Source: Cladopsammia gracilis (lineage: Eukaryota > Cnidaria > Anthozoa > Scleractinia > Dendrophylliidae). From it: a DNA stretch of 64,000 nucleotides. The stretch is taken from NCBI GenBank assembly GCA_022457155.1, contig JAJGOT010000477.1:342001-406000 (forward strand), in the 5' to 3' direction. Shown one piece after another: positions 1 through 13,210 of this stretch (the stretch's first letter is position 1; every line of letters starts with the position of its first letter). The notes under the pieces were generated by a model. That model saw only the letters and a program-made list of their open reading frames with translations, had not been told where the DNA came from and did no database searches. The position numbers and the translations under genes are program-made.

Positions 1-40
1 CACTCATTCATTCATTCATTCATGTATTCATTCATTCATT
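1..40. repeat. (CATT)n microsatellite
   Basis: About ten copies of a CATT tetranucleotide at the window edge, lying in the intron downstream of gene C exon 2. Confidence 0.85.
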
Positions 41-126
41 GCGTTCATTCAGGCGTTTACATAAAACACATTAAAACTGCAATCTTATAGCTGAGAATAG
101 CACAAAGTATTAGATTTTCAACTTAC

Positions 127-669
127 TCGTCAAGATATCGCTTGTGGATTTTCCATCGCACCTTGCTTCACATTGTGAGTTTTTAAGAGTACATTTGTCC
201 ATGTTTATCTTCATATAACGGTCACCATCGCAAGCTTTATCACGCAGAGAAGAAAGATGAACATTTTCGGATCCGGCTTCCAAAGCCAACAGCGTTGCGA
301 CAACAGCCTACGAATAAAGATAAGAAAATGTTTTTTTTTTTTTTTTTTTTTTAACCTTAACTTGTTATTTTTAAGACAAATAGCAACATATCGTTATCTA
401 CTAAAAAGTTGACATTTTTGAAGACTTTGTTTAAATTGGAGTAATAGAACTGAATATGTGCTAGCAGTGCAAAACATTTATAAACTTAAAATGGAGTTTA
501 GTTACATAAAAAGAAAATGGAGTATCCTTTTCGGTAAAGAACTTATCAATTTAAAGTTATTGAAAGTTTCAAAAAATTAGGACAGCTTATTTCAATTAAA
601 CTTCAATGACTGAATAAAATTGTACCGATATTATTACTCTAACTACATACTCACTGCAAAATATTTCAT
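127..669 (-). CDS. Gene C: 5' part of small secreted cysteine-rich protein (exons 1-2, partial)
   Basis: Two exons on the minus strand. Exon 1 (669-655) codes for MKYFA and ends at a GTGAGT donor. Exon 2 (307-127) starts after a TAG acceptor, continues the hydrophobic signal peptide (AVVATLLALEAGS) and then carries four cysteines in the pattern KAC, DKC, SQC, ARC. It ends at a GTAAGT donor in phase 1, the same phase as in the paralogues at 34917-35088 and 56855-57026. The shared block QCEARCDG identifies the family. A TATA box lies at 724-732. Exons 3 and 4 would lie left of base 1 and are not in the window. Secretion follows from the signal peptide; the function is not recognised. The start is chosen by splice phase and by analogy with the paralogues. 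Confidence 0.72.
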
Positions 670-723
670 CTTTGCTTTAGAAACAGAACTAATTTTCACT
701 TAGTAACTCGTTCACGATTTGCT

Positions 724-732
724 CTTTATATA
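724..732 (-). promoter_or_regulatory. TATA box of gene C
   Basis: TATATAAAG on the minus strand, 55 bases upstream of the exon 1 ATG at 669. Genes A and B have TATAAAAG at the matching place. Confidence 0.55.
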
Positions 733-739
733 CCATCTT

Positions 740-2900
740 TATATGTATATAGCATCAGGTGAAATTTAGAAATATGTAAAATATTATAGGAATTTCGTTC
801 AGGAATATCAATATAAGTGAAATCCGCACTTTTAGTTTATTCTTGAACTGAAGAGCACACTTCCGCTAACAATTTGTTTCCTAAGTTCCGTAACCTCAAA
901 ATTGTTCAGTGATGAGTGTTTGTTTTTACAAACAAAAAGAATGTCAAACGGACAACACATTGTCTCGAATGAATTCATAAGCAGATTATGGAAACTTTAA
1001 GATATATTCTTTGTCGATTCGTGATAGATACCAAAATAGCGGGAGCCGAATTTAATTTCACGCCGTTTACTTTGATACCGGAAGCACCGGCCTCCGTAAT
1101 AAACACACCTGTACTTAACTTATTAGTCTCATCTATTTAAACATATTAACTCAGGCATTAACATCGTCAACAGCGTTAACATAAAAAGGAAGGAAACATT
1201 CTCAAAAGATGCAATAATTGCAGTAAGTGGGTTTAGCCTCGTTTGTTTTAGAATAAGGATTGGCACACACGAGGCGACTCAGTTATAAGTCGGGGTAACT
1301 TATCGCCTCCGTTTGAAGTACTTATTTGTCCAAAAAAATCTACTCGCGGCGACCTTTTGCAGAAATTCTACACTCTTATTCTAAATTCTAAATTTTAAAT
1401 TGAAATTAAAGTGACTGATGGCGGCGACTGGCCGCGGCGATCTCTTGCATGGTTTGTGCTCGTGCACTGACTAGTCGCTGCAGCCATATAAAATAATCAT
1501 TTATCATGCTGAAGGCCAAATTAATCTGTTCTTGCAACTAGTCGGCTCGTTTCTAATGTTCGTGAATCAAGTCGCTGAGACCAAATAAAAAAAAAACAAA
1601 CAAACAAACAAAACAAAACAATAATAAACAAAATCAGTCTCTGCAATCAATCTCCGTTTTTTTTTTATGGAGTAGATGATTGCGTGGGAGAGACTTAAGG
1701 TCGGCACACACAAGACGCGGCGATTAGTCGTGACGAGCCAGTCGCCTGTAGTTGTTTAGACGCCTGAAAACTCCGTTCATTCTGACAATTTAGTAAATAA
1801 AAAAAGCCACAGCGATTTCATTTCGGACGCAGTGGTCACCATTAGATTAAAGATAATAGACAATGACAATTACCGATGCATGCTACATGTACAATGATAT
1901 AAAGAATTGGTGAGAATATTTATCAAATGGGCGAGAATATATGTTTCACCTAAACTGATTTGATTTTGACTTTGCCTGAACTGACACTAAAAAAAATCAA
2001 TAAAAGAAATATATATTTGTTTTTACACAATGTAGTTAGGATGCAGTGGTCTCCATTAAGTTTAAAGAGCTGGAGCCATAATCGGAGACGGAGATCGCAA
2101 CTGTACAGGGCCCAGTGTTAAGTGCAAAAAAGCATGGATAAATAGATAATGATACACCAGTTCACAAATTCTTCCTGAGACCACAGACATAAGGCGTTGC
2201 ATTGCGTGGGAATTAAGTCAACTCTGCTAGAACGCAAAAAAGGCGACATTAAGTCTTAGCTATCTAATGAATAAAACTTTCCTTGAAAAATTCCGAAAAT
2301 AATTTCAATTCTTTGTTGATGGACTCAGAGGTATTTCACATTGTTGGGTAATGATCGCAGAGGACAATGAAGGATGAATCCAAAAAACCTGAACAAGGCA
2401 AGCATGTTCACTGATTCAGTTTTGACGTTAAATCCACAAAAAATGTTAAAGACAAATTAAACAGTTTGAGATAATTCACTTGTATGTGATCTCAGAAACT
2501 GTCAGTAGTGTTTTCTTTCTTTCAGTCCGGGTAAAGTAACTTTAGGTAGCTGTTTCAATACCGAGAATATAAATTGAATCAGTGGACTGTCCTGAAATTC
2601 GCGCAGCTCATTATCTAGAAGGCTTTAAAAACGTAAGCATAAACTAAAACAGTGGATAGCGCGCGTTGTTGGAGCGCTCTGATTGGTTACTGAAACTTGA
2701 GAAAGCAAGTGCTATTCGCATCCGATTTGCGCGCGAAAATTGTAATCGTTGACAGGAACAAATGAGTTAACTAGAAATACGTGTCTCGCAGAACCTCGCG
2801 AAGCTCGGGGGAGGGTGCATCGAAACACGCTGATCTTCTTCGGGATCATGTTTTTCTTTGAATGGACTTTTTCTTTAGATCACATTAAGTTTATCTAACT
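740..2900. other. 5' flank of gene C, no gene seen
   Basis: No supported coding region. At 1256-1320 and 1698-1745 there are two diverged copies of a MITE-like end sharing the word GGCACACAC followed by AGGCGACT-like or GACGCGGCGATTAG-like sequence. The stretch 2280-2640 is homologous to 13050-14340 and, more weakly, to 37020-37100 and 58800-58870, which all lie about 1.3-1.6 kb upstream of a gene of this family or of a suspected lost copy. Confidence 0.45.
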
Positions 2901-4201
2901 TATTGTTTACTCTTCTTAGATGTAACATATAGCCTCTGATAATGTCACACAATGTTGACTATGTAATATTAATATTTTGCATTGCTTTATGGGTCGAGGA
3001 ACAATGGCAGGGGTGTAGCCAGGACTTTTCAGAGGTACGCACTATCAATTTTCAAACACTCCCCCTACCTCCCCACACCGTCAAGTCCCAAATCTACGTG
3101 CGTGCAGGTAGCTACGCCCTTGGATGGTCGGCTAAAGGTTAAACTACGGATATTAAGGATTTTCTTATCACTTATGCTTTCATCAAAAGGAAGGAAAGCA
3201 TATAAAATCTCTAGCAGTCGGAAATGTCAAGTGAGTCGACACGGCTCAATATCTTTTTAATTTAAATTTGCATATTGGCAAGTTAGTTAATAATCGTTTC
3301 TGTGTTAATCCGCTTTGGCGATAACAAAACATATCATCGAATATCATATTAGATTAGCCTTAAGAAAATGTTTCGTTAAAAATATAAATATTATCCTGTC
3401 GGTCATGTAACTCCAGCAGACGCGTCCTGTGACAACTGCACTGGAGACTGTAAATAGCTACGTAGTCATCTTTCTCATTGAAGCACAAATCGACAATTAA
3501 TTACCACGGTATACAAGTTTACCACTGAGAATGGCCGATAAGGGACGAAACATTAAGTTAAAAAGCATTCCAGGACAAATACAAACGGGTATTCATTCCT
3601 GTATGTTGCTTCCGCGCGCAGATTAAACAAATGCGTGTAGACATTCTGAAATTCATTTTAAGTCATAATCCGGCTACGCTACGCTACTGTTCAAAGAGAG
3701 TTGGGTGCGTTGCGATCGATAGAAAACGACGCGCGCGTGAACCATGAGGAACGAACAAAAGCATCGAGGCGAAGGACTGAAAAAAAAAAAAAAACTAAAC
3801 TAAATTTCAATATTATCACCAACCATGAGTGCCACACAGCAAAAAACATTTTTGTGCTATTGAACATATTAAATAAAGCCGCTTTTTTGGGAGTCATGAA
3901 TAACATTGAGCAATATGTCAGATCGAGAAACTGTCTACGCTGTAAGTGAATGTCCCGAGAACAATAGGCATTCTTCGCGATAAGTTTTTTTTTTTTTTTT
4001 TTTGCTGTGGCTATATGGCCGGTAACCGGAAACAAAGCCTATATTCGGGCTTTCAACAGCTTTTAGTTATGCATGAGAAATCACGAGTGCGTGACTTGCA
4101 TTCTGACACACTCGCGTCATGTTTCAGTTGTGCCTATAAAGGCGTTAAGTTTTGCGGTCAATTGCGGAGGCCCGCGGGTGTTTCCAAGAGACGGCCAGTT
4201 G

Positions 4202-4282
4202 GAAAAAAAAAAAAAAAAGGACTGGACTCTGGACTTGACTCTGGACAGGACTCTGGACAGGACTCTGGACTGAACTCTGGGC
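4202..4282 (+). repeat. Short tandem repeat, about 12-bp GACTCTGGACAG-type units
   Basis: Five to six imperfect copies of CTCTGGACAGGA following a poly(A) run. Related CTCTGGAATGA words occur at 6885-6980 and 8760-8790. Confidence 0.7.
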
Positions 4283-4415
4283 ACAGCAGACACGGCAGAT
4301 ACGTCCTGTGACGAGCTCTAAGGACATCTGCACTGTAGTCTATAAATATAGCTAGTCATCTTTCTCATTGCCAAAAGCACAAATCGACAATTAATTACCA
4401 AGGTATACAACTTTA

Positions 4416-5429
4416 TGTACCAGTCAATTCCAAGACCGCCCATCCCCCCCCCCCCCGGGCAAACCCCCGGGCATTTGACTTTTTTAGAAAAAAATTGTCA
4501 AATGCCCCACTATGTGGGCAGTTCATACGGTCAAATGCCCCACCGGACAGGGCTTCACAGAGCGTCAAATGCCCCACCGTCCGGGCAAGGAGGGATTAAA
4601 GTAACTAGTTACAGTGGATTTCAGCTTACTTTGGTCTCGCCAGTTGCCAAGTTCGTTGGCAAATTTGATAATACGTTGCGAAGTTGTCAATTACATTTGT
4701 CGGGTTTGCCAAGCAAATTGCGAACTTTGAAATGAAGTTGACAACTTCGGTGCCAACGAAGCCTGTATGTAAAGTCTGAAGTTGTTCTTAAACGCTATTT
4801 GCGAAGTCAAAACAACTTTTAGCCGGTCTGGATGGTTTTCTTTAACATTATTTTGTAGACTTGCCAAGACAAATTCGATAAACTGGTGCTGTTCGGATTG
4901 TTTTCGAGGTGAGATCATATACGCTGTAAGATGCAAGCCGCTATTTCAGTTGTGGTTTTGAATTCGACCAGCATATAAATCGTATATTATCTTTCATGTT
5001 CACTTTAAATATCTAGCAATCTTTGCTTGTGCTGTTGTCTGTTATTGTTTATATATCTCTTTATAATAGCTAGATTTAGTTTCAGCGAAAAAAATAGAAC
5101 GATATTGCAACTTCTGAACATATGTTTCAAAATACTAAATGTAAACAAAGATCTTGCTTAGTCACTTTCCTTTTGTTCGTTGATCTGAAAAAAAAAAAAT
5201 ATATGAAAAAAAAAAAAGAAACGCAACAGACAGGTGGAACCGGAAAGAATGGATTACGAAATCTTTTACCTAGCGACCGCAAACCAACGCTTTTGTTGAA
5301 GTCAAATGCCCGCCCCGTCGGGCCCCGTTTCACGTCAAATGCCCCACTATGCGGAACTAACCTCTCGTCAAATGCCCGGGGTATGCCCGGGGGGGGGGGG
5401 AATGGGCGGTCTTGGAATTGACTGATACA
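4416..5429. mobile_element. TIR DNA transposon, non-autonomous, TTA target duplication
   Basis: Terminal inverted repeats start TGTACCAGTCAATTCCAAG and end with the complement CTTGGAATTGACTGATACA. The flanks are TTA on both sides (4413-4415 and 5430-5432). The uninterrupted target is visible at about 3515-3530 (GTTTACCAC), so the insertion is precise. Sub-terminal repeats of GTCAAATGCCC(CAC) occur several times at each end, in the manner of transposase-binding sites. There is no transposase ORF. A TTA duplication fits the PIF/Harbinger group, but the terminus is not diagnostic. Confidence 0.75.
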
Positions 5430-6991
5430 TTACCACCGAGAAGGGCCGATAAGGGACGAAACATTAGCCTTCTGAGGGAGAAGAAGGGGGATATCTGCCC
5501 GATTTTTCCCCTGTGTCCCTGTGTTGCTGTGTCGCTCTAGGAACTTTATTTTATTTTTCGCCTATACTAGGGCTTTTAACGGCTATAAGTTATGCTTGAG
5601 AAATAACGAGTGCGTGACTTGAATTATGACACACTTAATATCATTAAAGTATTTGAGAAGTGCTCAGATAGTGGGGGCGAGCGAAAAATGTTGGTAGCGA
5701 AGAAAAAAATGAGGCTCGCCCCCACTATCTGAGAGCCTAGAACAGGCTAGAGAAGTGCCTGAGCAAATAAAAGCGTTCGGTTGTGGAGGCCTGCGCGGGT
5801 GTTTTCGTCAAATGATTAGCCAGTTCCGTTTTCTGCATACTGCTAGTTATTTGTCAAAGAAAAAGAATACATGTATGCACTCATCACTGAGCAACTTTAC
5901 CGCTAGACTACGAGCAGTCTCTCTTTCCCAGCTTAATTAGTCCGTCGAGCGAGAAACGAAAAAACATTAGCGAACGGATAATGGCCGCACGAAACTGGGG
6001 GCGCGGCAGGGGCGCGGGAAAATCAACGAGTGCGCGACGTAATATCAGTTAAATTGTTTGAGTAGTGTTGAGCAAATAAAGGCGTTACGTTTTGTGGAGT
6101 CCTGCGGGTGTTTCCGTTAAATAAGTGGCGTTATCAGGCTGTTATCTTATCAGTTACCGCTATTCACTGAGGGGCAATATAAAGTTTATACTAAACGAAC
6201 GTCAGTTCCGTTTTCTGGATATTTCTAGTTACAGTATTTGTCAAAGAAAAATGATACATGTATGCACTCATCACTGAGGAACTTTACCGCTATGTTATCG
6301 GGAAAAATAGCTTAACACCAACAAATATTCCGCCGGGGTATTCCTTCGTTTTCCGTAAAATAATTTCATAGATCTCGCCTCTCTTCTATTTCCTTTAAAT
6401 TCGCCCCGCTGACTGAGCCAATATGGTACTCGGGCTCATATGAATAGCCCTCATAATTCTTGCTCAGTAGAGACTAATGGTAAACTGAATTTTATTTTTT
6501 GCGAAATCTAGCTGGTGTCGATTTTTAGTATTCAAAAACTATAATAACTGTAAAACCACAACGACAAACCAATGAAGACATAGTACCGGCTCTATTGTAG
6601 ACCTGGATCAGTAAAAATCTTGAAATAGTAATGGTAAAAACGGCAAACTGATCCTTACGGCAAGACTTTAATAATAATAAAAAAAATAAACAGTTGAATA
6701 TATTTGCCCTATATTTCGGTTTGCAAAACAAACCTTCTACGGGGGCTAGACAACAAAAATGAATACAGAAATAAAATGACCGTTACACATAAATCATTTG
6801 AAATATGACATACAACAGAATAACAGAAAGTGATTGGTAACAAATAAATAATTTACTATAAAAGACATTTTATATTGGGCGGGACTCTGGCATGACTCTG
6901 GACTGGACATTTGTCTTGAATAATTCACTATAATGGGTATTTTAAATTGGATAGGACTCTGGAATGACTCTGGACTGGACTTTTGTCTTAA

Positions 6992-8307
6992 GGCCTATTT
7001 ACACGCTGCGATTTGTCGGGCCGATTTGTCGGCCACGACAAATCGTGCGCGCGCTCTTTGTACAGTGCAAGCATTGTACATGAACTTTTTTTATTTCAAA
7101 ACTTTTCTGCTAAGAACATCTTGAAAAACAAATGATATCCAATAGGTTATTTAGGTTGTTGTTAGTTTAAATACTGCAGATATAATTTGTTTTGCGTGAT
7201 TTCTTGTCCAGATTGCGTTTTCGTTCTTAAAATCGGGCCCGACACGCGAAAATCTGTGAAGGCCTATTTACACGCTGCGATTTGTCGGGCCGATTTGTCG
7301 GCCACGACAAATCGTGCGCGCGCTCTTTGTACAGTGCAAGCATTGTACATGAACTTTTTTTTTTCAAAACTTTTCTGCTAAGAACTTCTTGAAAAACAAA
7401 TGATATCCAATAGGTTATTTAGGTTGTTGTTGGTTTAAATACTGCAGATATAATTTGTTTTCCGTGATTTCTTGTCCAGATTGCGTTTTCGTTCTTAAAA
7501 TCGGGCCCGACAAGCGAAAATCTGTGAAGCGATCACAGATTTTTTCCGAATTGGCCCACATGTCGGACTGTAATCGCGCGCGCATCGGGTCGCCATTTAC
7601 ACGAGCCGATTTGCTTCACGATTTCTCGGGGCCGACAAATCGGCACGACAAATCGCAACGTGTAAATAGGCCTTGAAGCGATCACAGATTTTTTTTCCGA
7701 ATCGGCCGATATGTCGGACTGAAATCGCGCGCGCATCGGGTCGCCATTTACACGCGCCGATTTGCTTCACGATTTCTCGGGGCCGACAAATCGGCACGAC
7801 AAATCGCAGCGTGTAAATAGGCCTTTAAAGGCCTATTTACACGTTGCGATTTGTCGTGCAGCGTGTAATCGCAGCGTGTAAATAGGCCTTTAAAGGCCTA
7901 TTTACATGTTGCGATTTGTCGTGCCGATTTGTCGGCCCCGAGAAATCGTGAAGCAAATCGGCGCGTGTAAATGGCGACCCGATGCGCGCGCGATTACAGT
8001 CCGACATGTGGGCCGATTCGGAAAAAAATCTGTGATCGCTTCACAGATTTTCGCTTGTCGGGCCCGATTTTAAGAACGAAAACGCAATCTGGACAAGAAA
8101 TCACGGAAAACAAATTATATCTGCAGTATTTAAACCAACAACAACCTAAATAACCTATTGGATATCATTTGTTTTTCAAGAAGTTCTTAGCAGAAAAGTT
8201 TTGAAAAAAAAAAGTTCATGTACAATGCTTGCACTGTACAAAGAGCGCGCGCACGATTTGTCGTGGCCGACAAATCGGCCCGACAAATCGCAGCGTGTAA
8301 ATAGGCC
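6992..8307. mobile_element. Foldback element with TTAA target duplication
   Basis: Begins GGCCTATTTACACGCTGCG and ends with the exact complement, with TTAA on both sides. The left half has a partial internal direct duplication (6992-7256 and 7260-7530). The right half from about 7840 is the inverse complement. The unoccupied target is visible near 8796-8812 in a local duplicate of the flank. The interior repeats ATTTGTCGGCC-type words that can pair extensively. There is no coding capacity. The TTAA duplication suggests mobilisation by a piggyBac-type transposase. Confidence 0.75.
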
Positions 8308-8325
8308 TTAAGTAATTTATATTAT

Positions 8326-8734
8326 GATACATTGGTGTCACTAGCTCGATTTTGATTGGCTATAAGCACGCAGCTAATTATTGCTTGCTGTTTCTGTTAC
8401 GTCATACCTACAGACAATAGTTTTATGCATGCAGAAGTGACGTCATACCTACAGACAATAGTTTTATGCATGCAGAAGTGACGTAAGTTGTTTACTTACA
8501 AGTTGACTGCTGTGCATTGACTGGATCACTTTTTTGTGCGCGCTCTTGTCTCTACAAGTGCAGCTCAGGAATATGCATAATAAAACAATTATTGGATTCG
8601 GTTTTCGCATGATAGCGATAATTATCAAGGCCTCAGTTTGTGTTATCCGCCTCAGCCTTCGGCTTCGGCAGATAACACAAACTTTGGCCTTGATAATTAT
8701 CGCTATCATGCTCAACCTCATCCAATAATTGTTA
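8326..8734. mobile_element. Foldback MITE, copy 1
   Basis: About 405 bp, almost identical to 43593-44003. The 3' part is a strong palindrome (GATAGCGATAATTATCAAGG and its complement around CAGCCTTCGGCTTCGG). It includes a short tandem duplication of GACGTCATACCTACAGACAA. No ORF is supported. Confidence 0.75.
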
Positions 8735-8817
8735 AATAATGGACATTTCACATTGGACGAGACTCTGGAATGACTCTGGACTGGACTTTTAATTTGTCTT
8801 AAATAATTTACTATAAA

Positions 8818-9203
8818 ACCTGGTTTTCACTAGCGACATAAGGATAAGCAAAAACGGAAATTAGCATAAGAATTTGCGTTAAGTGAAAATGAACACGGAC
8901 AGAAGTGTCAAACTGAATTAAATATACACAGACGTTTCCAGCTTTGAGCTTCCGAGTTACACTTCAAATTCATTTTTAACTTTCTACCCCACTTTTGTCA
9001 CAAATTTCACTATCAGATACGAGATTTGTCTCCCATGTAATTGACAAAGTAGGTATAGGACAGGAGCAATAGGCTACTGGTATAGAATTAATGCTTATGC
9101 TTGCAAAAGTCGGGCCCCTTTACACTGGACATAAGCGCTGTTATACTTCCGGCTTTTGTTTATGTACTTATGCTTATCAGTCGCTAGTGAAAAACAGCTT
9201 TAT
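8818..9203. mobile_element. MITE with TIR CTGGTTTTCACTAGCGAC
   Basis: The left end CTGGTTTTCACTAGCGACAT is inversely matched by GTCGCTAGTGAAAAACAG at 9179-9196. The next-in bases (AGGATAAGC against GCTTATCA) also pair. Interior non-coding. The exact target duplication was not resolved. Confidence 0.6.
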
Positions 9204-9444
9204 ATTAACTACGGAATTTTAAATTAACTACAGATTGTCGGTCGACCACTCTCCCAGGGTCTCTCTTCTTCCCGTCGATTATCTGATGCTGAGAATGCGA
9301 AGGTACAAGGAATGTTGAGCCCCGCAGCACAAATGAGACAAACAGGGAATCAGACAATTGACAGACAGTCGTGAAATCAATTCTCAAGTAAATTAAGGTA
9401 TGGGTCACCTGCCATTTCACACAAAAAGTGAGGGGGTGGTCTAT

Positions 9445-10005
9445 ATTTTGAGTCTTTATCCATAAGAACGAAAAACTTTGGCAGAATAAACAGTTTGCAA
9501 ATGCGCTAATTTTCGTACGCAAAAAATATGGAATTAAATCACGTGACTTGTCAGGGCTATTTTTAGCTGAAATATCTTATACACAAAATGGGAACACTTT
9601 TTACTATGTCCTGGAGTCTGCCATTAGCTTTAGGATTTTAAGGCCACAAGGTACATCATTTCTGTGCTTGGCAACTTTAAGATAATTTAGAAGAAAGGCA
9701 GGAAAAGAGAAATAACTTTTATGGGGGACTGGGCACTAGTACGAAGTACCGTTTATTTTCAAACGTAATGGAATATTCAACAATTGCCAAGCACAGATCA
9801 TTTGCTGCTCCTCTTAGGACTTACTTGGTAGTTTTGAAGTTTTTATTTACGGTTGTCATAAACTGTTCCCATCTTTGATTTTGTATTTCGGGCCGTATGA
9901 AGTCACGTGACCTAATTTGCATATCTTCTATATGCTAAAATTACTGCATTTGCAAACTCTTCAGTATCCCGAAGTTTTATGTTTTTATGGCTAAAGCCTC
10001 CGAAG
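9445..10005. repeat. Old, diverged palindromic repeat
   Basis: The left arm (9445-9550, containing CAGTTTGCAAATGCG and AAATCACGTGAC) is an imperfect inverse of the right arm (9898-10005, containing GTCACGTGACCTAATTTGC and GCATTTGCAAACTC). Looks like a decayed foldback element. Confidence 0.5.
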
Positions 10006-10493
10006 ACCCTCCGAAGATAGACCACGTGGTCGCGTGGTTGTCCAATTACAGCTGTCTGTACTGATTGGACAGCTTTGTCGCGATAGCTATAAACCTGCCT
10101 ACGTCCCGGGCGTCAATCAGGTGCACTTAAATTGATTATTCTTTGCTGTTACCCTCCAGGTGAGTAAATATCCCTGGTGTTTTGTTTCAGTTTACTTGTC
10201 AGTTCGTTTTGTTTTTTTTTTTTTTTTTTTTAAAGGAAAACGCTAAAGCTAATTGTAGGGCTCTCTATCTAACCATAACTTGTGTCATTACCACATTGTT
10301 TCCCTTTATAATTCACTTCTTGTTGATGTGTCCATGGATAATTTACTGCAGCACATTTTTCCCGGGGGCGGGCACATACCTATATAGCTCATATATGGGA
10401 GTACCCCCCTCCCCCCCCCTTCCCCTGTCAAATTTCTAAATTTTACTGCGGAAAAGTCAATCACATGTACAGTAGGTGCATTTTTCGTGATAA

Positions 10494-12365
10494 GGGACGG
10501 ACCATTAGAAAAGTGATGGGGGGGGTGGGGGAGGGGAAAAAACCAAAAAAAAATTCGTGCAAGGGAAAATGCCAGGAAAAAAAATTCGTGCAAAGTTCAA
10601 GGTAAAGAAAAAAAAAATTCATGCAGAAGGAGAAGTCCTATTGTGGTTGTTATTTAATATATAAAAGCTGCCAAAGTGCCTATTGAAAATAGTGCTCTTG
10701 GCGTTTCAAAAATTCAAAACATTCTTGGGGCCTTCCTATACTGTTATTTACAAGTAAAGACATTTGATAGTGTTTATTGAAGTGTTTACCTCACACTGCA
10801 TGAAATGACAACTATAAGGTGATATAATGATTCATATTTTCAATTCAATAGCCGGAAAGCGCAAATTTCAGTTGCCAACATGCAAAAACAGTAGATTCAA
10901 AAAAGATTTTATTACACATAATTGTTACAAATGATATATTTTTTTTTAGCTGTATTATAGTCCATCCATAGTACTTTAGGTATTCTTATAATTATATTAT
11001 AAACATTTTAAATTATTTTTTAAAATATTTTGTGAAAGTTGGCATATTAAATTCAGCTAGCTCTGGGGCTGTAAGTTTTAACTTCAATAAACTATCTATC
11101 TATAATAAATATGATAAATACATGTAATTATCCATAAACAGTTTCAATATTAAGTAACTTTTTAACATATTAATATTTGTTTAATTGAAAAAATTATGTG
11201 TGCCCACAATAAAATGATCTAAAATTAGAGGGGTCCCCCTTGATGATAAATTCTATAACACAATGAAAAAGTTCATTGATACAAAGCTACAGTGATTGTT
11301 AAAACTTTAACTGTTACCAACATGAACTGATCAACAACAACAACAGCAACACTGCTACTTAAAAAAAAAATAATAGCACAAAGTCTGATTTTCATTGGCA
11401 GCCAGTTTACCTGCAACATACACTGTATACTGCATTACTATCAGTAATGTCATCCAAGAATATGGGTACCAGACTATTAAAAAACTAGATAGTCACTTAC
11501 ATGCATAATACAAGTTGGTCAGAAACATCATAATGTGATTGAAAAAAATGTGAGAGGAGGTCGATCAAGGATATTAATGTATTTGACATAAATATAAATA
11601 TTTGATATAATGTATTTCATTATGATGGGCTGTGGGAGAGGAATTCCAGAGGACAGGGACTGAAAAAATGCACGGGGAAACTGCCATCCACTCCAAATGG
11701 CTTCCTCCTCTCTCACTGTGTATACATTATTGCTTTAAAAGGTGGACTGTATCCTTTGATCTGTAGTAAGTTTAGTAAAATGTATAAAACACAAAAGCAT
11801 AGATAATGAATCAAGATCTCGCTGTTCATATGAAACTCGTGAGTAAAATGAAGGGGGGAAGTATCCAGTAAAAGAGTGCACATAGTATTAAATAAGATGA
11901 AGAAGAATTTCACCATTAAATTCACTTTCAAATTAAAACAACATGCTAAATACATTGTGATATAAAAAAAATAGAATTTCAAGTGTTGCCCATTGGATAT
12001 TTTAATATAACAGCTTCTTGATGCCAACATTTGTAAAACATTTGATATGAATTGCTGTTAAAAAGTGTATAATGAAAAGAAAACAATCAGTAAATAACAT
12101 TAAATAGTACATAACATTTTGATGTTAACTATTCCTAATATATATTTTTCCAATATATGTAATGGTCAAAAATGGTTTTTAAGTATTACACCTATTTTTA
12201 ATTAGTAAATGACAAACAAAGCAATATTTGTCTGAAAAAAAAAAAATTCGTGCAGAGGGTTTCACCTGCAAAAAAAAATCCTGCACAAGCAATGGGCGAA
12301 AAAAAAAAATTCGTGCAAGCTGAAAATCCCCCATCCCCCCCATCACTTTTCTAATGGTCCGTCCC
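10494..12365. mobile_element. TIR DNA transposon, about 1.87 kb, non-coding
   Basis: Starts GGGACGGACCATTAGAAAAG followed by TGATGGGGGG, and ends with the exact inverse (CCCCCCATCAC, then TTTTCTAATGGTCCGTCCC). Sub-terminal AAAAATTCGTGCA words recur near both ends (about 10548-10620 and 12240-12318). The middle is very AT-rich with no recognisable transposase, so it is non-autonomous or gutted. Flanks are TAA on the left and AAA on the right, so a target duplication is not certain. Confidence 0.75.
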
Positions 12366-12519
12366 AAAAAAGGACATTTCCGGCTGTAGTTACTGTACGC
12401 ATGTTTGAACAACCAATGAATATCAAATAAGCAAACACTGTAAAACGAACAACAACCTCTATTTTCAAACAATAAATTTATTCAATCGAAAGTACTTTAC
12501 ATTCAGTAGGCAAACGCAG

Positions 12520-12702
12520 TTAAGTATAATAAATTTTCACATCAGGGACGGAGACTGCAAGCGTGGGGTCCACACAAAACCTAGGTGAAGTGCGCATTGG
12601 GCTGGTTTTGTACAAATTGCACCAACCTTGACGGCAATGATAGCGCACGCACGTGGCTTGGATCAATAGATGATACTGGCTTTCACAGTTTATAGTTGAC
12701 AC
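12520..12702 (-). other. Cysteine-containing open frame of unknown status
   Basis: A 60-codon minus-strand frame with five cysteines, lying where the 5' part of a lost fourth family member would be expected. It does not match exon 2 or exon 4 of genes A-C, and no convincing splice sites were found. The neighbouring stretch 12739-12975 is GC-richer and open on both strands. I do not recognise either. Confidence 0.2.
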
Positions 12703-13210
12703 TTCCCGAGTTTATGACTCCATTCATAAGGCGTGAATTTACCGTAAATTGCTGCCTGTGGCACCCCTTCCGCCCTGTGCTGAAGCCCCGTCAGGGAGGG
12801 GACGTTTTGTTACTCTGGAGTGGGTTAACTTGTCCCGGCAGGTAATTCTGCCAGCAACAACGTCCGCCTTGCAGTACAGGCATGAGGCACTCCCTCCGTA
12901 TGGCGCCATGTGCCGAGGCCCCTCATCTGTTAATTTATCCAGTCGGTGGGTTTTATCCGTTAGGCGTCTCAACATCCATTTAAACCAACGTTACATCTAT
13001 AAGAATGCAAAAGTGCGAAATTATTAAATAAATTCTGTAAGTTTTAGCTTCTAAAAAATTCATAAAATAATTTAAATTCTTTGTTGGTGGTCTGTGTATT
13101 TCACATTGTTTGGCGATGATCACAGAGGACGAAGCCCAAAAAAGTAAATAAGGCAAGCACGTTGCGGTTCTTCCAGTTTTTACATGAATGACTGGAAATA
13201 ATTGACTTAA

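Larger units (their letters stand above)
3330..6480. repeat. Diverged duplicated intergenic sequence
   Basis: The segment 3410-3575 recurs at 4305-4415 plus 5430-5475, interrupted there by the TIR element 4416-5429. The block around AACGAGTGCG plus CCTGCGGGTGTTTCC recurs near 4080-4190, 5605-5800 and 6028-6120. The block 6140-6400 (TTACCGCTATTCACTGAGG and the following bases) matches the sequence downstream of gene A at 15420-15760 and of gene B at 41455-41550. A short palindrome at 5663-5731 has perfect 19-bp arms. No coding region is supported. Confidence 0.55.

Noticed and set aside
127..669. Assignment of genes A-C to the coral SCRiP toxin-like family
   Set aside because: Predicted proteins are about twice the SCRiP length and the cysteine spacing differs; the shared feature is only being small, secreted and cysteine-rich.
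3529..3571. CTGAGAATGGCC...GGGACGAAAC as a hammerhead ribozyme (also 5436-5466)
   Set aside because: The words on either side of the would-be loop (GGCC and GGGAC) are not complementary, so stem II cannot form.
12739..12975. GC-richer ORFs on both strands as a gene
   Set aside because: Overlapping open frames on opposite strands with no recognisable domain, splice signals or paralogue; composition effect more likely.
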